Assembly: GCA_937928335.1 (NCBI GenBank)
Contig: CALFWN010000124.1
Location: 1 to 5,050 of the forward strand
Length of the DNA stretch: 5,050 nucleotides
Origin: an uncultured Litoreibacter sp.
Lineage (GTDB): Bacteria > Pseudomonadota > Alphaproteobacteria > Rhodobacterales > Rhodobacteraceae
Direction: 5' to 3'
The notes beneath the pieces were generated by a model. It had not been told where the DNA came from, did not search any database, and was given only the letters and a program-made list of their open reading frames with translations. Made by a program: the position numbers and the translations under genes. Shown piece after piece: positions 1 through 5,050 of this stretch (positions are counted from its first letter, which is position 1; the number at the start of each line of letters is the position of its first letter).

Positions 1-668
1 GTGCTGAGTTTTTTGCGTATCAGACAAAGCCAATTCACGGGCGGGCGACAGATTTCGCGCGTTTCGAAACAGTCTTTTCCGATCCGACCCCATCCGATCC
101 TTTGATCTGGCAGCGTAAGCTGCCTGACCGATTTTGGGAGATCACCGCAACCTCGAAAATGACCAATGGCCGCGAAATCCGCGAAACATTCCTGCTGGCC
201 AAAATCGATAGAAAATGGAGCATTCTTGAGCGGCTCACATCGGACGTTGACGCAGTAAAAGTCAAAAACTTTGGTACATTCACCTACGATGATTTGGGAT
301 TTTGGAAGACCGCCAGAAAAATCAAACCAGCGTTTCTTGGCCTGCCAGCGGAAGTGCAGGTAGAGGGTGTCGAAGACACTTTGGATGAACCGACAATAGA
401 GCGCGCCCGTGCGTTTCTTGCCAACGAGAGCCTAAAAGATCCTATTGGGGTCGCTCTGCGCAGCTTGCAACATGGACCTTGGGCTGATCATCACGACACT
501 GCTCTTTTGGAGCAGGAAGAAGACATTTGGAAATTGGTAAAGAAAACAGGTCACTACGTCCGCTTTCAAGGGCCTATGGTTCAGATTGACCTGTCCACTC
601 GACTGGACGATGAACACCACATCTCAATCGTTTTTGAAGATGGTGCAGTTAGGCTGAAAGATTTCTAG
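1..668 (+). CDS. Hypothetical protein, 5' end outside window (possibly DUF2262/DUF6985-like)
   Basis: The frame is open from the first complete codon at base 3 to the TAG at 666-668, giving 221 visible residues. The only start-like codon near the left edge is TTG at 102. It has no Shine-Dalgarno sequence, and protein-like sequence continues upstream of it, so the true start lies outside the window. No signal peptide or membrane segment is visible. Recognisable patches are an N-terminal stretch ending LLAKIDRKWSILERL (about 189-233), a motif FGTFTYDDLGFW (about 270-305), and a C-terminus containing DDEHHISIVFEDG (about 606-644). From memory, the GTFTYD-x(3)-W/F motif followed by a helical segment, and the DEH...F-DG ending, resemble the DUF2262/DUF6985 type of uncharacterised proteins; this is a weak family guess. 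GC is low for the window (42% and 47% in two sampled lines). The function is unknown, and confidence concerns the gene, not the family. Confidence 0.8.
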   Translation, partial: AEFFAYQTKPIHGRATDFARFETVFSDPTPSDPLIWQRKLPDRFWEITATSKMTNGREIRETFLLAKIDRKWSILERLTSDVDAVKVKNFGTFTYDDLGFWKTARKIKPAFLGLPAEVQVEGVEDTLDEPTIERARAFLANESLKDPIGVALRSLQHGPWADHHDTALLEQEEDIWKLVKKTGHYVRFQGPMVQIDLSTRLDDEHHISIVFEDGAVRLKDF

Positions 669-802
669 TTAAGGGCCAGGTGTCTATTACTGTCTTCTTT
701 CTTGCTACTTGTGCTTGAAAATTACAGCATTGCAGACTTCGGCACAGTCCGCAGCATCCTTCACTTAAGGCTCAAAGCTGACATAAGTTGAGTGTCCTCG
801 TC

Positions 803-832
803 CGCCCGGCAACAAGCCGCAGGCGCCGGGCG
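803..832. repeat. Perfect 8-bp GC-rich inverted repeat (hairpin)
   Basis: CGCCCGGC at 803-810 is the exact reverse complement of GCCGGGCG at 825-832, with a 14-base loop. The arms can be extended to 12 bases with two mismatches (799-810 and 825-836). The element stands out in otherwise AT-rich sequence. It is not followed by a T-run on either strand, so it is not a canonical intrinsic terminator. It could be a 5' leader hairpin of the downstream gene, a protein-binding palindrome or a REP-like element; the sequence does not decide between these. Confidence 0.5.
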
Positions 833-901
833 ACCGCTTTGCGTAATTTTGCCAATTTCTTTTGGTTTAGATTATCAATCAAACTTTCAGCTGACCGAAA
901 C

Positions 902-907
902 GAAGGG
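902..907 (+). promoter_or_regulatory. Candidate ribosome binding site deciding the 918 start
   Basis: GAAGGG lies 10 bases upstream of the ATG at 918. It is a moderate Shine-Dalgarno match with slightly long spacing. It favours 918 over the in-frame GTG at 792, which has no purine-rich site in front of it. Confidence 0.45.
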
Positions 908-917
908 CGAAACGATT

Positions 918-1658
918 ATGGCGCTTGGTGATTTTAACCCGCTCACACATAGCCCGGAAGCCCGTCAGGCTCTATGTGACGAGGTTCTTTTTGCACACAA
1001 ACAAAACGGTACGTTAAAACAGCATGACTGGTGGGCCATCGCTGAAAACGCATTGCATTTCAGGTCTGTCCATAACGAAAACACCGTTCAATATATCATA
1101 GATGCAGATCTGGACACACGCCACGTTTCAATCCTGTGTGCGCCCAACTCTCATTTCGATCCTTATGAAATCATGCAAATTCTGCGGGCGGCGCCGGTAG
1201 ATGGGTCCACCATCCTCGCCGCATATATTTACGCCGTCAGCGACATTCTGGAACAACATTACTCCACGGCTTGCAGACACCAGAACTTTCATCCGTTCAT
1301 CAAAGATAACAACGCTGGTTGGGGATCATATATCGATGGAGACGGGACCAACGCATACATGTCTCTGCTGGCCAAACTCTGGCAAGAAACGGGGCAGGAG
1401 TTTATTTTTGATGCGGGACGAAAACAGATTCTATACGCCGCGCTCGAGGCGGATCTGGAGAAGAATAACATGAAGCCAGATTGGTTTATTCCTGCGACTG
1501 CCTTTTTGCCATTTGCAGGCAGAAAGCCAAAAACAAACCTAATTGTACGGGACTTGGAGGTCTATGAGCTTCCCGAAACCGCACTTGAATTGTGGGTGCA
1601 GGCACCCAGGACATCGGGATTTTTGAGCAGATTGGCAAAGAGGTTCAGCCGCCATTAA
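918..1658 (+). CDS. Hypothetical protein, 246 aa, unassigned
   Basis: The start is set at the ATG at 918 (MALGDFNPLTHSPEARQ...), which has GAAGGG upstream. An in-frame GTG at 792 would add 42 residues, but it has no ribosome site and its first codons run through the GC-rich hairpin. The gene ends with TAA at 1656-1658. I do not recognise the family. The protein is predicted soluble, with no signal peptide and no membrane segment. It is rich in Trp, Tyr and His, with patches HDWWAIAENALHF (residues 36-48), CAPNSHFDPYEIMQ, GWGSYIDGDGTNAYMSLLAKLW and MKPDWFIPATAFLPFAG, and it has a basic C-terminal tail, LSRLAKRFSRH. One sampled line is 45% GC, well below the neighbouring parC. It runs convergently with parC, so it is not part of the parC transcription unit. 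Its low GC and its position beside another orphan gene suggest an accessory cargo gene; an immunity or defence role would be speculation. Confidence 0.8.
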   Translation: MALGDFNPLTHSPEARQALCDEVLFAHKQNGTLKQHDWWAIAENALHFRSVHNENTVQYIIDADLDTRHVSILCAPNSHFDPYEIMQILRAAPVDGSTILAAYIYAVSDILEQHYSTACRHQNFHPFIKDNNAGWGSYIDGDGTNAYMSLLAKLWQETGQEFIFDAGRKQILYAALEADLEKNNMKPDWFIPATAFLPFAGRKPKTNLIVRDLEVYELPETALELWVQAPRTSGFLSRLAKRFSRH

Positions 1659-1830
1659 TAATGTCGATCCAGAGGCGTATACCAGTTATCCGCGACACTC
1701 ACCGCACGCCACCGCCGGGCGGCACGGGGAACGGCACTGGGCGATTTTCGGTGGTTAAGAAAGGGTGAATAAATTTCAATAAGTCACGAATAATCAACAC
1801 GTTAAACCATTCCGGCGCGTGCGTCGCGGA
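1659..1830. other. Convergent intergenic region
   Basis: These 172 bases separate the stop codons of the upstream plus-strand gene and minus-strand parC. The first part is GC-rich and includes the short palindrome CCGCCGGGCGG at 1712-1722, whose central loop is too tight for a strong terminator. About 1743-1809 is AT-rich. A small CGCG/CGCG stem with a 5-base loop (1816-1828) lies directly after the parC stop codon but has no T-run behind it. No gene and no convincing bidirectional terminator can be supported. Confidence 0.5.
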
Positions 1831-4173
1831 TCAGGAAAACTTGTAATTCTTCGGGAAGCCGTAAGGCGGCCGCTTGCCCACGCCCGCGCGCTTGCCCAGC
1901 CATTCGGACATGTCGGCCTCCGTGCGGGTCTTGCCGCCGCCCATCTCCCAGCTGAGGCCTTCCTCCCAGACAAAAGTGGTCAGATCGGCCAGCCCGCCAT
2001 CCAGCTCCAGCGATCCCTGCTTGCCGCGGGCCATGTTGTATTTCTGAAGCCGCACGCCCTTGCCCCGGCCCATCTCCGGCAGGTCGGCGACCGGGAAGAC
2101 CAGAAACTTGCCGTTCTGGCTGACAATCGCCACATGGTCGCCCGCCACCGGCTTGCAGATCACCGCCCGGTTGTCATCCTTGACGTTCAGCACCTGCTTG
2201 CCGCTCCGCGTCTGCGCCACCACATCCTGCTCCGCCACCATGAACCCGTCCCCCGCCGAGGAGGCCACCAGCAGCTTGCGCGCCGGATCATGCAGGAACA
2301 GGTCAACGATCTGCACCTCATTGGGCAAATCAACCATCAGCCGCACCGGCTCCCCCATGCCCCGCCCGCCGGGCAGGTTGGAGGCCGCCAGCGTGTAGAA
2401 CCGCCCGTTCGAGCCAAAGACCAGCAGCTTGTCGGTGGTCTCCGCATGAAAGATGAAGCGCGGCCCGTCGCCATCCTTGAACTTCAGCTCGCGACCCAGG
2501 TCGATATGGCCGGTCATCGCCCTGATCCAACCCATTTGCGAGCAGACCACGGTGATCGGTTCGCGCTCGATCATCGCCTCCAGCGGCACCTCTTCGAACT
2601 CGACAGCCTCGGCAAATTGCGTGCGGCGCGCGCCGATCTCGGTGCTTTTGCCAAATTTCTTGCGGGTCTCGCGCAGCTCGTCGGCAATGCGCTTCCATTG
2701 CAGGTCCTCGCTGTCCAGCAGGTCCTCTATTTCGGCGCGTTCCGCCATCAACGCGTCGCGCTCGGCCTTCAGCTCCAGCTCTTCCAGACGCCGCAGGGAC
2801 CGCAGCCGCATGTTCAGGATCGCCTCGGCCTGCACCTCGGTCAGCGACGGCTCGTCATCGGTCTTGACCGGGCCGACATAGTCTTTCTCCGAGGTGGCAC
2901 GCATATGGTCGCGCCCCCAATCCTCGAACATCAGCGCGGTTTTCGGGTCGTCATCATAGCGGATGATGTCGATCACGCGGTCTAGGTTGAGGAAGGCAAT
3001 GATGAACCCTTCCAGCACCTCCAGCCGGTGGTCGATCTTCTCCAGCCGGTGGCGCGAGCGGCGCAGAAGCACGTCGCGGCGGTGGTCCAGAAACGCCCGC
3101 AAAACCTCCTTCAGCGAACAGACCTTCGGCGTCATCCCGTCAATCAGCACGTTCAGGTTCATCGAGAACCGCGTCTCCAGATCGGAGTTGCGGAACATCA
3201 TGCCCATCAGCACATCCGGGTCGACATTCTTCGAGCGCGGCTCAAGGATCAGGCGGATATCATCGGTGCTTTCGTCGCGCACATCGGCAAGGATCGGGAT
3301 CTTCTTGGTCTGGATCAGCTCCGCGATCTTTTCGATCAGCTTGGATTTCTGCACCTGATAGGGGATCTCCGTGACCACGATCTGCCACTGACCCCGCCCC
3401 AGATCCTCCACCTCATATTTGGAGCGCAGCCGGAACGCGCCCCGCCCCGTCGTATAGGCCTGAAGGATATTCTCGCGCGGTTCGACAATCGTGCCACCGG
3501 TTGGGAAATCAGGGCCGGGAATATGCTCCAGCAAGGTCTCGTCGCGGGCATTCGGCGCCTTGATCAGATGCAGACACCCGTTGATCAGCTCTTCCATGTT
3601 ATGGGGCGGAATATTCGTGGCCATCCCCACCGCAATCCCCGACGACCCGTTGGTCAGAAGGTTGGGGTAGCTCGCAGGCAGCACCACGGGCTCCTGCAAT
3701 GTGCCGTCATAATTGTCGCGGTAATCAACCGCATCCTCGTTCAACCCGTCCAGCAGCGCCTCTGCAAAGGCGGTCATCCGAGCCTCGGTATAGCGCGAGG
3801 CTGCCGGGTTATCGCCGTCGATATTGCCGAAATTGCCCTGCCCGTCGACCAGCGGGTAGCGGACGTTGAAATCCTGTGCCAGCCGCGCCATCGCGTCGTA
3901 AATCGCGGCGTCGCCATGCGGGTGGTAATTGCCCATCACGTCGCCGGAAATCTTGGCCGACTTGCGGAAACCGCCATTTGACGACAGCCGCAGCTCCCGC
4001 ATCGCGTAGAGGATTCGCCGGTGCACCGGCTTCAACCCGTCGCGCGCATCAGGCAAGGCGCGGTGCATAATCGTGCTCAGCGCATATTGCAGATACCGGT
4101 CACCGATGGCGCGGCGAAGCGGTTCCACCATGCTGGCAGCGCTCATGTTGGGGTCGATGATCTCGTCGGACAT
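1831..4173 (-). CDS. parC: DNA topoisomerase IV subunit A (ParC)
   Basis: This is the breakage-reunion subunit of topoisomerase IV, which acts as a ParC2ParE2 heterotetramer in the cytoplasm to unlink replicated chromosomes using ATP hydrolysed by ParE. The 780 residues are complete. The winged-helix DNA-cleavage core holds RALPDARDGLKPVHRR (38-53), HPHGD (84-88), YPLVDGQGNFG (106-116) and catalytic Tyr128 preceded by Arg127 in RYTEAR. Ile180 in SSGIAVGMATNIPPHN is the expected DNA-bending residue. Tower and coiled-coil segments cover roughly 230-510. The C-terminal beta-pinwheel is about 530-760 and has only a degenerate GyrA-box-like GRGKG (702-706), not the full QRRGGKG of GyrA. That and the ending GGGKTRT...GFPKNYKF favour ParC over GyrA. 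The ATG at 4173 fits the family N-terminus, but its ribosome site is weak; Met10 (codon at 4144-4146) is a less likely alternative. The usual quinolone-contact serine is Ala89, and the acidic position is Asp93. parE is not in the window. Confidence 0.97.
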   Translation of the reverse strand: MSDEIIDPNMSAASMVEPLRRAIGDRYLQYALSTIMHRALPDARDGLKPVHRRILYAMRELRLSSNGGFRKSAKISGDVMGNYHPHGDAAIYDAMARLAQDFNVRYPLVDGQGNFGNIDGDNPAASRYTEARMTAFAEALLDGLNEDAVDYRDNYDGTLQEPVVLPASYPNLLTNGSSGIAVGMATNIPPHNMEELINGCLHLIKAPNARDETLLEHIPGPDFPTGGTIVEPRENILQAYTTGRGAFRLRSKYEVEDLGRGQWQIVVTEIPYQVQKSKLIEKIAELIQTKKIPILADVRDESTDDIRLILEPRSKNVDPDVLMGMMFRNSDLETRFSMNLNVLIDGMTPKVCSLKEVLRAFLDHRRDVLLRRSRHRLEKIDHRLEVLEGFIIAFLNLDRVIDIIRYDDDPKTALMFEDWGRDHMRATSEKDYVGPVKTDDEPSLTEVQAEAILNMRLRSLRRLEELELKAERDALMAERAEIEDLLDSEDLQWKRIADELRETRKKFGKSTEIGARRTQFAEAVEFEEVPLEAMIEREPITVVCSQMGWIRAMTGHIDLGRELKFKDGDGPRFIFHAETTDKLLVFGSNGRFYTLAASNLPGGRGMGEPVRLMVDLPNEVQIVDLFLHDPARKLLVASSAGDGFMVAEQDVVAQTRSGKQVLNVKDDNRAVICKPVAGDHVAIVSQNGKFLVFPVADLPEMGRGKGVRLQKYNMARGKQGSLELDGGLADLTTFVWEEGLSWEMGGGKTRTEADMSEWLGKRAGVGKRPPYGFPKNYKFS

Positions 4174-4310
4174 AGATGCTGTGTAACGCCCGCTGTGTCA
4201 GGGGTAAAGCATCCAGATTGAGTCAATTGCCCGAATATATTCCCCTTGGTTTTGAGCCGCCCTTTGGGGCAAAATAGCAAAAAGGATGGGCGCAATTGAG
4301 GGGAAAGACT
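4174..4310. promoter_or_regulatory. Divergent promoter region of parC and the SH3-domain gene
   Basis: The 137 bases separate the two divergent start codons and must hold, or lie close to, the promoters of both. An AT-rich TATATT at 4236-4241 could serve as a -10 element, but I cannot pair it with a good -35 at 16-18 bases on either strand. Other visible elements are the imperfect palindrome TTGAGTCAA at 4218-4226 with a GANTC site (4220-4224) at its centre, a GCCC-TTTG-GGGC mini-hairpin at 4259-4270, and an 8-base inverted repeat, TCAATTGC at 4223-4230 with GCAATTGA at 4292-4299. The regulatory role is inferred from position. Confidence 0.5.
4299..4304 (+). promoter_or_regulatory. Strong Shine-Dalgarno of the SH3-domain gene
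   Basis: AGGGGA lies 6 bases before the ATG at 4311. This fixes the start there and argues against the in-frame TTG at 4296, which lies immediately upstream of the site and would place the site inside the coding region. Confidence 0.8.
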
Positions 4311-5006
4311 ATGGCGAAATGGGTTTTGGGCCTTTGCGCGGCCATCTACGTGACATTGCTTGTCTTCGGCGACGCGCCTGAGGGTGAGGCGCTTGCTACC
4401 GTCGCCGAACCGGGTGAGATCTTGCAAGACGACCCTCTCCAAGATGAGGCCCTTGCGGATGCAACCCCCACAGACAAAGCAGTGGCCACGCTGACCACAG
4501 AGCGCCCCGCAACGCCCGCCGCCCGAGAGCCGGAAACCGCAGAGGTTGCGCCGCTCCTGTTTCCCGAAGTTAACGTCGCCACGCTGGACGTCACCTCGAT
4601 CACGCATCTCCAGCCTGATCCGGCCCCCTTGGCAGAGCCTGAGGCCCGACTGATCAACATCGCCGTCACCGCGCAAGACGCCGCACAAGACATCGCACAA
4701 GAGACGGCGCAGGACACAGCCCTTTACACCGGGCTGGCCACGCAAAGCCTCCAGACCGGCACCCAACCCGCCACAGCCCCCGCAACCCCCTCCAATGGGG
4801 AGGGGGAAATCTGGACCGTCACCGGCAATACCGTGAACCTGCGGACCGAGGCCGGCACCTTTGGCGCGGTGATCGGCCAGACCCGCCGCGGCGACAGCGC
4901 AGAGGTGATCGAGCTGCTCGACAATGGCTGGGCGCGGGTCTTCATCCTCGAAAGCGGGCTTGAGGCTTTCATGTCAGCAGACTTCCTGCGCCGCGAGCAG
5001 GGCTAA
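4311..5006 (+). CDS. Envelope-associated protein with C-terminal bacterial SH3 domain
   Basis: The protein has 231 residues and starts at the ATG at 4311 behind a strong ribosome site. Residues 1-20 have one Lys followed by a hydrophobic stretch (WVLGLCAAIYVTLLVF). This is either an uncleaved inner-membrane anchor or a signal peptide, since no clear AXA cleavage site follows directly. Residues 21-165 form a low-complexity linker rich in Ala, Glu, Asp, Pro and Thr, including four AQ(D/E)x repeats (121-136). Residues about 167-228 form a bacterial SH3 (SH3b-type) domain, with TGNTVNLRTEAG, the VIGQTRRGD turn, NGWARV and a FMSADFL end. Such domains commonly bind cell-wall peptides or mediate periplasmic contacts; no catalytic domain is present, so a wall-binding or scaffolding role is an inference. 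The gene is divergent from parC and its codon use is GC-rich like parC (62% and 73% GC in two sampled lines), so it looks native to the chromosome. Confidence 0.88.
   Translation: MAKWVLGLCAAIYVTLLVFGDAPEGEALATVAEPGEILQDDPLQDEALADATPTDKAVATLTTERPATPAAREPETAEVAPLLFPEVNVATLDVTSITHLQPDPAPLAEPEARLINIAVTAQDAAQDIAQETAQDTALYTGLATQSLQTGTQPATAPATPSNGEGEIWTVTGNTVNLRTEAGTFGAVIGQTRRGDSAEVIELLDNGWARVFILESGLEAFMSADFLRREQG
4671..4718 (+). repeat. Four in-frame 12-base tandem repeats in the linker
   Basis: Units begin at 4671, 4683, 4695 and 4707 and read gcgcaagacgcc, gcacaagacatc, gcacaagagacg and gcgcaggacaca. They encode AQDA, AQDI, AQET and AQDT. The units have diverged at several positions, so this is an old expansion. 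Because the unit is a multiple of three, copy-number changes would alter linker length without shifting the frame. Confidence 0.85.
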
Positions 5007-5050
5007 GAACGGTTTTGCATCCCGGCCCCACTTCGCGTAGCCAAACTGCA
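5007..5050. other. Downstream tail with no recognisable gene
   Basis: These 44 bases follow the TAA of the SH3-domain gene. I see no start codon with a ribosome site, no tRNA-like sequence and no hairpin with a T-run. The sequence is too short to say what comes next. Confidence 0.4.

Larger units (their letters stand above)
669..917. other. Intergenic region between the two left-hand genes
   Basis: These 249 bases lie between the TAG of the first gene and the preferred ATG of the second. They contain the GC-rich inverted repeat at 803-832 and AT-rich sequence after it. A possible weak promoter is TTGCCA at 849-854 with GATTAT at 870-875, but the 15-base spacing is short and the match is poor. 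There is no GC stem followed by a T-run, so no intrinsic terminator is supported for the first gene. The reading frame of the second gene stays open back to a GTG at 792, but the encoded 42 extra residues do not look like a conserved N-terminus. Confidence 0.5.

Noticed and set aside
102..104. TTG as the start of the first gene
   Set aside because: The frame stays open with protein-like sequence back to base 3 and no Shine-Dalgarno sequence precedes the TTG, so the gene is more likely cut by the window edge.
792..917. N-terminal extension of the second gene from GTG 792
   Set aside because: No ribosome site precedes it, it passes through a GC-rich hairpin, and the ATG at 918 has a plausible GAAGGG.
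1816..1828. CGCG/CGCG stem after the parC stop as a terminator
   Set aside because: The stem has only 4 bp and no T-run follows on the minus strand.
1819..2985. Long plus-strand open frame (388 codons) antisense to parC
   Set aside because: It lies entirely opposite well-conserved parC codons, has a His/Arg/Leu/Gln-biased composition typical of the antisense of GC-rich genes, and has no family motifs.
3028..3981. Plus-strand open frame (317 codons) antisense to parC
   Set aside because: Same reasoning: the reverse strand of parC codons gives a low-complexity basic product with no ribosome site.
4259..4270. GCCC-TTTG-GGGC mini-hairpin as a terminator or operator
   Set aside because: The stem has only 4 bp and sits in a divergent promoter region where no terminator is expected; it is easily a chance occurrence in GC-rich DNA.
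4143..4766. Minus-strand open frame (207 codons) overlapping the parC start and the SH3 gene
   Set aside because: It is antisense to the SH3 gene, crosses the divergent promoter and the parC N-terminus, and its Cys/Gly-rich repeats are simply the reverse of the AQDx repeat.
1..5050. CRISPR arrays, transposases, integrases, tRNA or rRNA genes
   Set aside because: I found no regularly spaced repeats, no recombinase-like motifs and no RNA-gene sequence on either strand.

Overview
The window most likely comes from an alphaproteobacterial chromosome, probably of the Rhodobacterales/Roseobacter group. The taxonomic call rests mainly on the long ParC protein. Its start, its HPHGD...RYPLVDGQGNFGNIDGDNPAA...RYTEAR core and its GGGKTRT...GFPKNYKF C-terminus match what I recall of Rhodobacteraceae topoisomerase IV subunit A. 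No database search was possible.

Layout. Positions 1-1658 hold two plus-strand genes for soluble proteins that I cannot assign. The first (to 668) is cut by the left edge of the window. The second most likely starts at 918, not at the upstream GTG at 792. Both are visibly poorer in G+C than the rest: sampled 60-base lines give about 42-47% GC here, against about 58-73% further right. This suggests an accessory, recently acquired block. The 249-base gap between them contains a perfect 8-bp GC-rich inverted repeat. A 172-base gap follows that lies between convergent genes and has no convincing terminator.

Positions 1831-4173 (minus strand) encode a complete 780-residue DNA topoisomerase IV subunit A (parC), a housekeeping enzyme for chromosome decatenation. 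A 137-base divergent promoter region separates it from a plus-strand gene at 4311-5006. That gene encodes a 231-residue envelope-type protein with an N-terminal hydrophobic segment, a long acidic Ala/Pro/Thr-rich linker and a C-terminal bacterial SH3 domain. The last 44 bases contain no recognisable gene.

The genes do not form one operon. ParC and the SH3 protein are divergent and may share a regulatory region that contains a GANTC site. The two left-hand genes are co-directional but widely spaced and run convergently into parC. I found no CRISPR array, transposase, tRNA/rRNA or integrase. The part most likely to hold undescribed biology is the low-GC block with its two orphan proteins; the parC/SH3 part looks ordinary.
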